NCBI RefSeq assembly: GCF_000337035.1 | Contig: NZ_AOJL01000028.1 | Location: forward strand, 1-64,000 | Length of the DNA: 64,000 bases | Source: Halorubrum coriense DSM 10284 | GTDB lineage: Archaea; Halobacteriota; Halobacteria; Halobacteriales; Haloferacaceae | Direction: 5' to 3' | Part shown: positions 16,186-25,204 of the stretch, piece by piece | Position numbering within the stretch: the stretch's first letter is position 1 | Layout of the letters: every line of letters begins with the position of its first letter | Notes under the pieces: generated by a model | Told to the model about the DNA's origin: nothing | Seen by the model: only the letters and a program-made list of their open reading frames with translations | Databases searched by the model: none | Made by a program: the position numbers and the translations under genes

Positions 16186-17022
16186 ATGGCGAAACCGGAG
16201 CCGGCGGCGGTGGTGCGGCTCGTCGAGGCGTTCCCCGGAGCGACCGCCGAGACGGGCGAAGCGAACGGGGCGGGCCGCGGCGGGACGGGCGAGGCGGATC
16301 GCGGCGAGGCGAACGGGGCAGCGGACCTCGGACGGGTCGACGACCTCCTCGACGGCGCGTACGGCGCGCTGATTCGGGACTGGTACCCCGAACTCCGCCG
16401 ACGCGCCGCGGCGCACGCGGACGGCGACTGCCTCCGCGAGCGGGTGCTCGAACACGTCGAGGCGGTGCCGTCGTTCCGCCTCTCCGACGGTCCCACGGCC
16501 CTGACAGAGCGGCGGGCAGCGCTCGCGGAGGCCGCGGCGCTGCGCGACGACGTCCGCGAGATAGCGGAGTGGTACGGCACCCTGCGGTCGCGGCTGGAGG
16601 GGGAGCGGGCGTCGCTGACGCGGGGCGAGCGGCTGCTCCACGACTTCGGGTACGCGCTCGCGCACGGGCTGTTCCTCGGCGCGTCGTCGCCGAGCGCGGT
16701 CGTCCGGCGGCTCCGGCTCGCGTACCGGGCCGTCGGCGTGCGGATCGACGAGACCGCGTCGGAGAGCGGGGCCGAACGCACGACGTTCACCTGCCCGTAC
16801 CGGAACGTCGCGGCCGGGACGTGCGGCGACCGCTGGGTGTGTCACGAGAAGCTGGACCGCGTCGACGACGGGTACGTGTCGTACCTGGCCGAGCGGGGGA
16901 TCGCCTACCAGCGGCCGCGGGGCTGTACGGACTCGGAGCAGTGTCACTCGACGGTCGCCCGCGACGGGCCGGCGCGGTGGTGGCCGAAGACGCCGCCGGC
17001 GGCCCTCGGCGTCGACTCGTGA
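16186..17022 (+). CDS. Unrecognised protein with a C-terminal Cys cluster
   Basis: 278 aa. The helical N-terminal two thirds have no motif I recognise. The last about 80 residues hold CPYRN (about residue 205), CGDRWVC (about 215-221), then CTDSEQC (about 252-258): five or six cysteines in a C-X9-10-C-X5-C...C-X5-C pattern that could bind a Fe-S cluster or zinc. It overlaps the following methyltransferase by 4 bases (GTGA), so the two are translationally coupled. Together they lie on the opposite strand inside the rpoF/DUF655 cluster. An internal run of Gly/Glu/Ala codons near residue 25 looks like low-complexity expansion. Confidence 0.75.
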   Translation: MAKPEPAAVVRLVEAFPGATAETGEANGAGRGGTGEADRGEANGAADLGRVDDLLDGAYGALIRDWYPELRRRAAAHADGDCLRERVLEHVEAVPSFRLSDGPTALTERRAALAEAAALRDDVREIAEWYGTLRSRLEGERASLTRGERLLHDFGYALAHGLFLGASSPSAVVRRLRLAYRAVGVRIDETASESGAERTTFTCPYRNVAAGTCGDRWVCHEKLDRVDDGYVSYLAERGIAYQRPRGCTDSEQCHSTVARDGPARWWPKTPPAALGVDS

Positions 17023-17708
17023 CCCCCGACGGCGGCTCAGGGGACACCGCGCCGCGAGATGGGACGCGACTGCGCCGGATCCGCCGCAGCTACGACGCGT
17101 GGGCCCGCGCCTACGACTGGTTCGCGCGGGCCACGGCGTCCGTCGGCGGCGTCCGCGCCGCCTGCGTCGACGCGCTGGATCTCGCCCCGGGCGACGCGGT
17201 CGTCGAGTTCGGCTGCGGGCCGGGAGTGAACCTCCCCGCGCTCCGCGGCGCCGTCGGCCGGCGCGGGCGCGTCGTCGGCGTCGACGTCTCGCCGCGGATG
17301 CTCGACCGCGCGGCGGGGCTCGTCGAGCGGCGCGGCTGGGAGAACGTCTCGCTCGTCGAGGCCGACGCCGAGCGCCCGCCGGTCGCGGCCGCGGACGGCG
17401 TCCTCGCGACGTTCGTCACGTCGCTCTTCGCCGACCCGTACCGGGTGGTGAGCCGGTGGTGCGACCTCGCGGACGCGGTCGTCGTCGCAGCGTTCGTCCC
17501 GGAGGGAAACCGGGCGGCGAACGCCGCGCTCCGGACGTTCGTGGCGCTGAACGGTCGCCTCTTCGACGCGCGGACCGACGATCCCCTCGGCGAACTGGCG
17601 GCGCGGACCGCCGCGGCGCGGCGGGCGCTCGACGACCGCGCCGCGGTCCGCGAGCGCGAGCGGCGCGTCTTCGGGACGATCGCCGTCGAGGCCGGTCGCG
17701 ACCGATGA
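17019..17708 (+). CDS. Class I SAM-dependent methyltransferase (UbiE/COQ5-like)
   Basis: 229 aa. Start GTG overlapping the previous stop. The N-terminal helix IRRSYDAWARAYDWFAR is typical of UbiE/COQ5-type small-molecule methyltransferases, followed by the SAM motif VVEFGCGPGVNLPAL, the acidic loop GVDVSPRMLDRA and the post-loop VEADAERPPVAAADGV. The substrate may be a quinone, lipid or other small molecule and cannot be named. Coupling to the Cys-cluster protein suggests they act on the same substrate. Confidence 0.85.
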   Translation: MTPDGGSGDTAPRDGTRLRRIRRSYDAWARAYDWFARATASVGGVRAACVDALDLAPGDAVVEFGCGPGVNLPALRGAVGRRGRVVGVDVSPRMLDRAAGLVERRGWENVSLVEADAERPPVAAADGVLATFVTSLFADPYRVVSRWCDLADAVVVAAFVPEGNRAANAALRTFVALNGRLFDARTDDPLGELAARTAAARRALDDRAAVRERERRVFGTIAVEAGRDR

Positions 17709-17807
17709 CGGGCGCGGGTCCGGGGCGTGCGACCCGCTCTGCGGGCGGACGTCTGAGAGAACGCGTCGGCGAGCCGCCTCGCCCCGTCGGGCCGGAGGGA
17801 CCCGCGG

Positions 17808-18164
17808 TCAGGCGTACTTCGCGACGACGTCGAGGATCTCGTCGAGCTCCTCGCCGTCGAGCGAGTAGCGCTCCTGCGCGAACACCGAGCGGAGCTCCGT
17901 GCGGTCCTCGGGGAGCAGGTCGGTGATCTTCACGGCGGTCGGCACGTCGACCTGATCGAGGTCGGTCAGCTCCTCGACGAGTTCGCGGGACTCGTCGGCG
18001 TCGAGCTCCGCGAAGCGGTTGACGTGTTCGATCGCGCGGGCCAGCTCGTAGCGGAGATCGCGCTCCTCGTCGGCCGCGCGCTCGTCTTCGATCTCCACGA
18101 GGATCTCCTTGGCCTCGGAGGTGGTGACGTACTCCTCGTCGATCTTCTCTTTGAAGATCGTCAT
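17808..18164 (-). CDS. rpoF: DNA-directed RNA polymerase subunit F (Rpb4 homolog)
   Basis: 118 aa. Starts [22 protein letters not shown] and ends with the HRDC-like helical bundle ([35 protein letters not shown]). Archaeal RpoF pairs with RpoE to form the stalk of RNA polymerase, which helps open complex formation and binds nascent RNA. Length and both ends match haloarchaeal orthologs. It lies 1 base after rpl21e, as in many archaea, so one transcript covers both. Confidence 0.95.
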   Translation of the reverse strand: MTIFKEKIDEEYVTTSEAKEILVEIEDERAADEERDLRYELARAIEHVNRFAELDADESRELVEELTDLDQVDVPTAVKITDLLPEDRTELRSVFAQERYSLDGEELDEILDVVAKYA

Positions 18165-18165
18165 C

Positions 18166-18459
18166 TCAGTTCTGCTGGGCCCGCATGTGGGCGGCGGTGA
18201 CGATGAGGGTCTTCGTCTTGCCGCCGTCCGGAATCTCGACTTTGAACGCCGACCCCTGCTTGCCGACGACGGTGCCCGTCCGGCCATCGAAGCGCGGGTG
18301 GAAGCGGCCCTTGGGGACGCTCGGGTCGATCTTGAGGTGGACCTGCGACCCCTCGTCGAACTCCTGGATCGCTCGCTGCGGCGGGGAGGTGCCGCGGTTG
18401 CGGGGTTTGTTCGAGAGCTTGTCGCGAGTCGCCTTCTGTGGCCCATTGGAACTCGGCAT
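18166..18459 (-). CDS. rpl21e: 50S ribosomal protein L21e
   Basis: 97 aa, full length for archaeal L21e: [20 protein letters not shown] at the N-terminus, the SH3-like core [37 protein letters not shown], and the C-terminal [15 protein letters not shown] component of the large subunit that contacts 23S and 5S rRNA. It is the first gene of the rpl21e-rpoF unit. The base composition upstream (gcgcgattt) is not clearly promoter-like within 30 bases. Confidence 0.96.
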   Translation of the reverse strand: MPSSNGPQKATRDKLSNKPRNRGTSPPQRAIQEFDEGSQVHLKIDPSVPKGRFHPRFDGRTGTVVGKQGSAFKVEIPDGGKTKTLIVTAAHMRAQQN

Positions 18460-18666
18460 GGTCTTGGGACACCTTCCGCTGCCGCCGTTATAAATCGTGC
18501 GTTACGACCCGCGGAACGTGGGCGTCTCACACGCGGGAACCGGCGGTGCGTCCGGCTCGCACGCGCGACCGGAATCGCACGCGCGACCGGAGCGCACGCG
18601 CGCGACTACCAGACGTACCTCCCCCTTTCGAAAGGGCTAATCCCGAGAGTCCCTATCATGTTGGTA

Positions 18667-19593
18667 ATGAGTCATCAGCTGCCGGACGTACAGGCGTCGT
18701 CCCCCGACGTCACGGTCGGGCTCTCGCAGGTCGGCGTCACCGGCGTGGAGAAACTCGTCAAGCTGGCGCGCGGCGACAAGCGGCCGATCGTCCTCATGGC
18801 AGAGTTCGAAGTGTTCGTCGACCTCCCGAGCGGTCGCAAGGGGATCGACATGTCGCGGAACCTCGCGACGGTCGACGAGATCCTCGAGGACATCACCCGG
18901 GAAGAGGCGTACCGCGTCGAGGACGTCTGCGGCGACGCCGCCGAGCGGCTCCTCGAGAAGCACGACTACACCACCACCGCCGAGGTGTCGATGACGGCGG
19001 AGCTCGTCACCCGCGAGAACACCCCCGCCTCCGACATCGAGACGCAGAGCACGGCGACCATCGTCGCCAGCGCCGAGGCGACGGAGGACGGGACGCGCGA
19101 GGAGATCGGCGCGGAGGTCACCGGGATGACCGTCTGCCCCTGCTCGCAGGGGATGAGCGAGTCGCGAGCCCGCGACAAGCTCGCTCAGCTGGGCGTCGAC
19201 GAGGAGACGACCGAGGAGTTCCTCGACGCCGTCCCGCAGCCGGGCCACTCCCAGCGCGGCCACGCGACGCTGACGATCACGACCGACGGACACCCGGACG
19301 TCGACCTCCGAGACGTGATCGACATCGCCCGCGACTCGATGAGCGCGCGCATCTACAACATGGCGAAGCGGCCCGACGAGGACCACATGACCTACGAGGC
19401 CCACGCCGACGCGAAGTTCGTCGAGGACTGCGTCCGCGCGCTCGCCGAGGGGACCGTCGAGGAGTTCGGCCACCTCTCCGACGACGCCGTGATCCGCATG
19501 AAACAGTCGAACGACGAGTCGATCCACCAGCACAACGCTCACGCGGAACGCGAGGTCACGATGGGCGACCTCCGCGGCGAACTCGACCGATAA
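18667..19593 (+). CDS. mptA: GTP cyclohydrolase MptA (FolE2 type)
   Basis: 308 aa. Family marks are [19 protein letters not shown] (metal-binding Cys) and [13 protein letters not shown], with a C-terminal [11 protein letters not shown]. MptA opens GTP to a cyclic phosphate, the first step to tetrahydromethanopterin- or folate-type pterins; in haloarchaea it serves folate-like cofactor synthesis and tRNA archaeosine precursors. ATG at 18667 gives MSHQLPDVQ, which matches the family start; an ATG three codons upstream is an alternative. The gene is monocistronic and followed by structured repeat A. Confidence 0.93.
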   Translation: MSHQLPDVQASSPDVTVGLSQVGVTGVEKLVKLARGDKRPIVLMAEFEVFVDLPSGRKGIDMSRNLATVDEILEDITREEAYRVEDVCGDAAERLLEKHDYTTTAEVSMTAELVTRENTPASDIETQSTATIVASAEATEDGTREEIGAEVTGMTVCPCSQGMSESRARDKLAQLGVDEETTEEFLDAVPQPGHSQRGHATLTITTDGHPDVDLRDVIDIARDSMSARIYNMAKRPDEDHMTYEAHADAKFVEDCVRALAEGTVEEFGHLSDDAVIRMKQSNDESIHQHNAHAEREVTMGDLRGELDR

Positions 19594-19669
19594 GTGCGTC
19601 CTGTCGCGGTCGCTGAGCGTTGCTGAGTAAGTCGACGCGTTTCCGGTGGTTGGTTATAAGCAGCCAGTA

Positions 19670-20056
19670 GCGCTGGGGAGAACAGTTCCAAAGCCCCAGC
19701 CGCGAGGCGGGCGCACGCTCGTTGCGCGCTTCAGTCGCTCACTTCGTTCGCTCCTTCCAGTGCTTACGTCGTCATCAGAACGCAAAGCGTTCTGATTGGC
19801 TCACGAGAGCTTCGCTCTCGTGAACGCCTGCGCCCGCCTCGCGGCTGCCCATTTGAGTCCCGCCCCGCACAGCACCGCGACCGCACCTCACGCCTCCCCA
19901 GCCTCGTCAGTCGCCCTCGCTTCGCTCCGGCGACTGACTCCAGCAAGAATCGAAGATTCTCTGGCAGTCGGGCGCAGCCCGACGACCTCGCGCGTGCGAC
20001 TCGCAGCCTCCGGCCGCTCGTCGGCACGCGCCGCCGCACCCTCGTTCATAAACAGT
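19670..20056 (-). repeat. Multi-hairpin intergenic element, copy A
   Basis: On the minus strand it reads, in order: a TATA-like tgtttatg (20048-20055); a 38-base hairpin (20029-19992) with a GA/GA internal loop; GTCGGGC-TGC-GCCCGAC (19983-19967); an AGAATC/GATTCT hairpin (19960-19946); a 10-bp stem GTCAGTCGCC/GGCGACTGAC (19938-19906); a nearly invariant single-stranded block (19905-19848); a 19-bp stem (19847-19829 with 19715-19697); and GGCTTTGG...TGTTCTCC (19695-19677). Two perfect extra hairpins (19774-19796, 19801-19823) sit in the loop of the long stem. Copy B at 39846-40140 has the same order with compensating base changes. No coding frame is conserved between the two. Confidence 0.8.
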
Positions 20057-20069
20057 CGTCGCCAGTCGC

Positions 20070-20876
20070 TTATCCGAACGTTAGCGGCTCCGCCTCGGCC
20101 CACCGCGGCTCAAACTGCTCTTTCACGCTCGTCGCAAACTCCACGTCTTTCACGTCGATCATCGCGAACGGCTCGTCGGCCGACAGCGGGTGCGGCACCT
20201 CGATACACACCTCTATCTCGTCGAACACGTTGAATGTCCCGTCGACGCCCGGCGACGTGCGGACCTCGAACCCGTCCACCTCGGCCAGCTCCGAGGTGTA
20301 CCGGCGGCCGACGCTCCGCGGGAGCTCGTCGACCGTCGCCGGCGACAGCAGGACGCGGATCTCCACGCCGCGTTCGAGCGCGGACTCCAGCTCGGCGGTC
20401 ACGCGCTCGCCGACCGTCCCGAGGTCGAAGCCGGTCGCCGGCGCGCCCGCGACCACGACCACGCGGCGCTCCGCCGCGGCGATCCGCTCCAAGAGGAGGT
20501 CCGTCGCCTCCTCCGCGCCGACCGCCGCGGTCCAGAACTGGCCGTCGACGGGCTCGCCGGCGTCGAGCTCGGACGACAGCTCGTCGACCACCGACTCGTA
20601 CTGCTCGGCCTGCGTCCGGAGCTCCCGCTTCTTCTCGTCGAGCAGGCGGTCGAGCGCGGCGTCCGGCTCGACCGCGACGTACTTCTTCGGCCGGCTGGCG
20701 GCCTGGCTACGGACGAGGTTGTGCTGCTCCAAGCTGTTGAGCACGTCGTATATCCGGCCCATCGGGACCTCGCTGGCCCGCGAGAGGTCCTTGGCCGTCG
20801 TCGGGCCGGTCCGGAGGAGCGCGCGGTACGCCCGGGCCTCGTACTCGGAGAGCCCCAGGTCGCGGAGAGATGCCAT
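20070..20876 (-). CDS. TrmB-family transcriptional regulator
   Basis: 268 aa. N-terminal winged helix LRDLGLSEYEARAYRALLRTGPTTAKDLSRASEVPMGRIYDVLNSLEQHNLV (residues about 4-55), a coiled-coil linker (KKRELRTQAEQYESVVDEL), and a C-terminal TrmB/PLD-like domain with RRVVVVAGAPATGFDLG. TrmB-type regulators in haloarchaea control sugar and central metabolism genes, often as repressors with a sugar ligand. The target is unknown; its neighbours do not share its orientation as an operon. The ATG at 20876 fits the usual start of the winged helix. Confidence 0.9.
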   Translation of the reverse strand: MASLRDLGLSEYEARAYRALLRTGPTTAKDLSRASEVPMGRIYDVLNSLEQHNLVRSQAASRPKKYVAVEPDAALDRLLDEKKRELRTQAEQYESVVDELSSELDAGEPVDGQFWTAAVGAEEATDLLLERIAAAERRVVVVAGAPATGFDLGTVGERVTAELESALERGVEIRVLLSPATVDELPRSVGRRYTSELAEVDGFEVRTSPGVDGTFNVFDEIEVCIEVPHPLSADEPFAMIDVKDVEFATSVKEQFEPRWAEAEPLTFG

Positions 20877-21001
20877 ACACGGGGATGCCCCGGCACCGGT
20901 ATAAACGCGTCGCCCGTTTACGATCCGAGCCGACACGGACCGGGCGAGCCGCCGTTCGACGTGGAGCCCGCCGACGGGTCGGCGGGGCGCCTCCGCGACC
21001 C

Positions 21002-22660
21002 TTACCGCACCGCGTCGCCGACCCGGTCCATCAACTCGGCCGGCGTTTCCGCCGGCTCGGAGGCGGCGTCGCCCGCGAGGACGACCGCGGTCCCCTCGGG
21101 GACCGTCCGCGGCGCGGGCGCGTCGGCCTCGTGGGCGCTCGGCGCGACCACCTTCTCGTGGTCGGCGACCCGCCACGCGGCGCGGTGGAGGTCGCTGCCG
21201 GGCTCGGTCCCGACCGCGATGACGGTCGTGCCCCGCCGGAGCCGACCGGCGAGGCTCCCGTAGGCGGCGACCTGAACGCCGAGCCGCTCGGTCGCGCCGG
21301 CGAACGCCTCGGCCGTCTCCCGGGCGACCTCGCGGTAGCGGTCCTCGCCGGTCAGCGCCGCCAGGTCGAGGAGCGCCGTCGCCATCTCGACGTTGGCGTC
21401 GAGCGGGCGGAACGCCCGGTCGAGCAGCCCCGAGCCGGAGCGCGGGCCGTCGACGAACGAGCCGTCGACGCGCAGCCGGTCGATCGCTCGGTCCGCGACC
21501 GCGCGGGCGACGTCGACGCCCTCGCCGCGGACGCCGGCGGCGCGGACGTACGCCCCGACGACGCGGGCGGCGTCCTCCAGCAGGTCGGTCTCGCCGGCGT
21601 CGTCGCCGCCGCGGTAGTGGGTCACCGCGCCGGTCTCGACGTCGATCAGGTCGCGTTCGAGCCCGTCGAGGATCCGGTCCGCGTACTCCCGCGCCGCCTC
21701 GTTGTCGGTGTAGGCGGCCACCGCGAGCAGCGCGTCCGCGGCGAGCGCGTTGCCGCCGGCGAACACCGTCAGGTCGCGGCGGGGCTCGTCGAGGTCCGCG
21801 CGGTCCGCGGCGGGCGCGGCGTAGTAGGCGCGACCGAGCCCGGGGCCGAGGCTGCCGCCGACGCCGTAGCCGGTCCAGAGGTCGTCGGTGAGGAAGCCGA
21901 CGGCGTCGAGCGCGGGGTCGAGATAGACCTCGTCGCCGGTGTAGAGGAAGGCGTTCGCGAACGCGCGAGTCACGGCGGCGTTCGTGTCGAGCGGCTTCTC
22001 GTAGGCGACGTCGCCCCAGTCGGGCGTCCCCGCGTAGCGGAAGAACCCGCCGTCGACGTCGTCGGTGAGGTGGTCGCGGACCGCGTCGAGCGTGCGGAGC
22101 GCGCGGTTCCGGTCGCGCTTCAGCGCGAACTCGACGGTGCGGGGTACGGGGAACTTCGCGTCCGTCCCCCAGCCGGCGTGGTCCGCGTCGTACTTCACCT
22201 CCAGCTGCCCGGCCAAGTGGCTCTCTATCTCGTCGGTCAGCTCGCCGCTCGGCGGCAGGTCGGCGTCGAGCGCGCGGGGGACGCGCCCCGCGTCGCGACC
22301 CTTGTCGGTCCACATCTGTCGGACGGACTCCAAGACCTGCCGCATCCCGTCGACGTCGAGGTAGCCCGCGCCCGTCAGCAGTTTCCCCCCGGGCGTGAGG
22401 AAGGCGGTGGTCGGGAACCCGCCCATGTTGTACCGCTCGCGCACCCGCGGGTGGCGGTCGACGTCGACGCGGACGGGGACGAACCCCTCGTTGACGTTGG
22501 CGGCGATCCGCGGCTCCGCGTAGGTGATCGCGTCCATCTCGTGACAGCCCTCGCACCACGTGGCCGACAGCGAGAGCAGCACCGGGCGGTCGCGCTCGTC
22601 AGCCTCGGCGAACGCCTCCGGGCCCCAGTCGCACCACTCGACGCGAGTCTCGTCGCTCAT
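21002..22660 (-). CDS. Thioredoxin-domain protein of the YyaL/DUF255 family
   Basis: 552 aa; bacterial YyaL and mammalian SSP411 relatives are longer (about 650-700 aa). The thioredoxin-like N-terminal domain has WCEGCHEMD (C-X2-C near residue 38) and MGGFPTTAFLTPGG. The remainder is an (alpha/alpha)6-like glycosidase/epimerase-type barrel with DGGFFRYAGTPDW near residue 195. The biochemical role of this family is not established; the two halves suggest redox-linked handling of a sugar or protein. The C-terminal part looks shortened compared with bacterial members. ATG at 22660. Confidence 0.88.
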   Translation of the reverse strand: MSDETRVEWCDWGPEAFAEADERDRPVLLSLSATWCEGCHEMDAITYAEPRIAANVNEGFVPVRVDVDRHPRVRERYNMGGFPTTAFLTPGGKLLTGAGYLDVDGMRQVLESVRQMWTDKGRDAGRVPRALDADLPPSGELTDEIESHLAGQLEVKYDADHAGWGTDAKFPVPRTVEFALKRDRNRALRTLDAVRDHLTDDVDGGFFRYAGTPDWGDVAYEKPLDTNAAVTRAFANAFLYTGDEVYLDPALDAVGFLTDDLWTGYGVGGSLGPGLGRAYYAAPAADRADLDEPRRDLTVFAGGNALAADALLAVAAYTDNEAAREYADRILDGLERDLIDVETGAVTHYRGGDDAGETDLLEDAARVVGAYVRAAGVRGEGVDVARAVADRAIDRLRVDGSFVDGPRSGSGLLDRAFRPLDANVEMATALLDLAALTGEDRYREVARETAEAFAGATERLGVQVAAYGSLAGRLRRGTTVIAVGTEPGSDLHRAAWRVADHEKVVAPSAHEADAPAPRTVPEGTAVVLAGDAASEPAETPAELMDRVGDAVR

Positions 22661-22880
22661 ACCCGTCGTCGGACCGGGGCCGGGGTAAGCGCTTCGAGAG
22701 CGGAAGGGAACGGCGCGAGAGGGACACAGAGGAACTCCGCGAAGACGGCCCGGAGGGGCGGCGAAACGCGGCGGCGGGGCCGCGGAGAACGGGCCGAAGG
22801 AGGGCGGGAGGGCGCGGCGTCGGTGTCCACGCGACGCCTCGGCGGTCGGACGGGCGGGCGGGTCGGGCTCGGCGCGGGTC

Positions 22881-23102
22881 TCAGCGCTTGTGATCGTGGC
22901 CCAGCGCGAGCGCGAGCGCGTTCGCGAACAGCAGGGCGACGAACAGCCGTCCGGTGCCGCCGTCGAGTCCCGCGTACAGGAGGGCCGGGTACGCGGCCGG
23001 GATGGCGATGGCCGCCCAGAAGGCGGCGGCTTTGACGGTGCCGGTCATCAGCCCGGCGAGTCGTTCGCCGGAGGCGATCTGCGTGGGAGCGGGGGTTGAC
23101 AT
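22881..23102 (-). CDS. Small two-helix membrane protein, unknown function
   Basis: 73 aa with two hydrophobic segments (about residues 22-45, AAAFWAAIAIPAAYPALLYAG, and 50-67, RLFVALLFANALALALG) joined by a short Gly-rich turn, ending in GHDHKR. No family name is claimed. A TATA-like GGGGTATATG (23131-23140, minus) lies 29-38 bases upstream of the ATG, predicting a near-leaderless mRNA, which supports it being a gene. The 220 bases between it and the DUF255 gene hold nothing I can identify. Confidence 0.7.
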   Translation of the reverse strand: MSTPAPTQIASGERLAGLMTGTVKAAAFWAAIAIPAAYPALLYAGLDGGTGRLFVALLFANALALALGHDHKR

Positions 23103-23363
23103 GGACGCTTCTGCGTACAGCGGGGGACCACATATACCCCGCCGAGGGTTCGACGAATTTCACGGCGTTTCTCGACCGATCGGGTCGTTTTACAAACCGT
23201 TCAGAGACGTTTTAACCGTTTATCGAGTCAGCTAACACTTTGTTTCGAGATCCGCCCCGATCCGCTCGGTTCGGCGCGGTCCGGCGGCCGCGCCGCGGCG
23301 GACCCGGGGTCGAGCGACTGCCGCGGCACCAACCGCTTTGTCCGTCGGCGGTGAGGGTGGACC

Positions 23364-24449
23364 GTGACCGACCCCGACAGCCGCGATCGACGCGAGGACC
23401 GAAGAGACCCAGACCGCCCCGCCGCGCGCGCCGACGGCGGCCGCCCGCGGGTGGCGGTCGTCGCCTGCGGCGGCACCATCGCCTCGGAGCCGAGCGCCGA
23501 CGGCGCAGCTCCGGAGAAGACCGGCGACGACCTCGTGGCGGCGGTGCCGGCCGTCTCCGACCACGCGCGGGTGACGACTCGGGAGGTGTGTTCACGGCCC
23601 GGGTTCGACGTCCGGTGGGAAGACGTGCTCGCGACCGCGGCCGCCGCGCGCGAGGCGGTCGACGGGGCGGACGGCGAGCCCGCGGACGGCGTCGTCGTCA
23701 CGCACGGGACCGACACCCTCGCGGACACCGCGTTCGCGCTGGACCTCCTCACGGACCTCGACGCGCCGGTCGTCGTCACGGGGGCGCAGCGCCGGCTCGA
23801 CGAGCCCGCCAGCGACGTGCCCGCGAACCTCGCGCTCGCGGTCCGGGCGGCCGCCGACGGCCGGTTCGCGCCGGGCGTCCACGTCGCGTTCGACGACGAG
23901 CTCCACGCCGCCCGCGACGTGGTGAAGGCCCACAGCAACGCGCTGTCGACGATGACCTCGCCGGGGACGGGACCGGTCGCGACGTTCACCCGCGCCGCCT
24001 CGCGTCTGGTCCGCACGCCCGAGCGCGGCGTCTCAGTCGACCCGCTCGCGGACGCGGTCGAGTCCGCGGCGGCCGTCCCCGAGGTGCCAGTGATCCACTC
24101 CGGGACGGGCGTCGGCGCGGGCGCGGTCGAACGCGCGCTCGACGCGGACGTGGGCGGGGTCGTCGTCGAGGGCACCGGACTCGGAAACGTCACCGGCGCG
24201 CTCGGCGACGCGCTCGGCGAGGCGGTCGAGTCGGTCCCGGTCGTCGTCGCCGGGCGTCCGCCGGTGGGGCCGACGGAACCGGTGTACGGCACCCCCGGCG
24301 GTGCCGTCACGCTCGCGGAGCACGGCGTGACGTTCGCCGGCGACCTCCCGGCCGCGAAGGCGCGCGTCGCGCTCGCGCTCGGCCTCGCCGCCGGGCTCGA
24401 CGGCGGCCGCAACGGCGAGGCGATCGAGGCGCTGTTCGCTCCGGCGTAA
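23364..24449 (+). CDS. ansA: L-asparaginase (type I/II fold)
   Basis: 361 aa, GTG start. Catalytic triads are visible: Thr in ACGGTIAS (about residue 38), Thr-Asp in VTHGTDTLADTAFAL (about residue 113) and Lys in DVVKAHSNALST (about residue 190). It hydrolyses asparagine to aspartate and ammonia. There is no signal peptide, so it is cytoplasmic. The first 30 residues are an Arg/Asp-rich disordered leader; a later start cannot be excluded. It is not the GatD amidotransferase subunit, because no extra N-terminal domain is present and no gatE lies beside it. Confidence 0.88.
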   Translation: MTDPDSRDRREDRRDPDRPAARADGGRPRVAVVACGGTIASEPSADGAAPEKTGDDLVAAVPAVSDHARVTTREVCSRPGFDVRWEDVLATAAAAREAVDGADGEPADGVVVTHGTDTLADTAFALDLLTDLDAPVVVTGAQRRLDEPASDVPANLALAVRAAADGRFAPGVHVAFDDELHAARDVVKAHSNALSTMTSPGTGPVATFTRAASRLVRTPERGVSVDPLADAVESAAAVPEVPVIHSGTGVGAGAVERALDADVGGVVVEGTGLGNVTGALGDALGEAVESVPVVVAGRPPVGPTEPVYGTPGGAVTLAEHGVTFAGDLPAAKARVALALGLAAGLDGGRNGEAIEALFAPA

Positions 24450-24553
24450 CCGGTCGTCGCCGGCCGAACGCCGCGGCATCGCCCGAGGCGATTGGTGAGA
24501 CAGGCGTTTACGCCTACACGAAGTCCTTATGTGTCGGCCGCGTACCCCGTGGT

Positions 24554-25159
24554 ATGACCGATATCACGCGACGAACGACCCTCTACGGTATCGCGACCGG
24601 TAGCGCCGCCGCGCTCGCCGGGTGTACCGGGGCCGGCGATCCGGGTACGGACGGGAGCGGGACCGACGGCGGCGACGGAGGCGGGGGCGGAAGCGACGGA
24701 ACCAACGGCGACGGGACCGACGGCGAGGTCGAGACCGCGGTCAAGCGGGTCGAGACCGCGCTCCTCCGCGAAGAGTGGAGCCGGACGGAACGGCGCGGCT
24801 ACTGCGTGGTGATCGCCGAGGAGGGCGACGCGGAGTGGCTGCTCGCCGAGGCGTCCGACCCGGTCCGCGCCTTCGTCGAGGAGACCGATTTCGAGGAGTC
24901 CGTGCTCTGTTACCTCGAGTCCGTCGGGCCGACCACCTGTCACGACGAGGTCGCGTTCGGCGGGGTCGCCGTCGAGGACGGAACCCTCGTCGCGGACGCG
25001 ACGGTTCGGGGGCCGCAAGACGAGGAGGTGGCCTGCGGCGAGGCGATCACCTACCCGGCCGCGCTGCTCCGAGTCACGAGCGACCCGCTCCCGGAGGCGG
25101 CGCGGCTGTCCGTCACCGACGGCTGGGGCGAGACGGGGACGGTGCGGAACGACGACTGA
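24554..25159 (+). CDS. Tat-exported lipoprotein, unknown function
   Basis: 201 aa. MTDITRRTTLYGIATGSAAALAGCTGAG shows a twin-Arg motif and a lipobox with Cys24. A Gly/Asp/Ser/Thr linker of about 35 residues follows, then a small domain with four Cys (GYCVV, VLCYLE, TTCHDE, VACGEA) that could form two disulfides outside the cell. Function unknown. The ATG at 24554 places the RR motif at residue 6, as needed. Confidence 0.75.
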   Translation: MTDITRRTTLYGIATGSAAALAGCTGAGDPGTDGSGTDGGDGGGGGSDGTNGDGTDGEVETAVKRVETALLREEWSRTERRGYCVVIAEEGDAEWLLAEASDPVRAFVEETDFEESVLCYLESVGPTTCHDEVAFGGVAVEDGTLVADATVRGPQDEEVACGEAITYPAALLRVTSDPLPEAARLSVTDGWGETGTVRNDD

Positions 25160-25204
25160 GTCCGCGGCGGCGGGCGACCCCTCGGCAGCGGCGTGGCGGA
25201 CGCC

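Noticed and set aside
19796..20233. A possible coding frame through repeat A
   Set aside because: The hairpin structure is conserved with copy B but reading frames are not, and the translated sequence is Ala/Arg-rich without domains.
20070..22559. An 829-codon frame that would extend the TrmB-type regulator upstream through the DUF255 gene
   Set aside because: Only the last 268 codons look like a protein; the rest is antisense-like Arg-rich sequence in another frame of the DUF255 gene.
23364..24449. GatD subunit of the archaeal Glu-tRNA amidotransferase
   Set aside because: The protein lacks the extra N-terminal domain of GatD and there is no gatE beside it; a plain asparaginase fits better.
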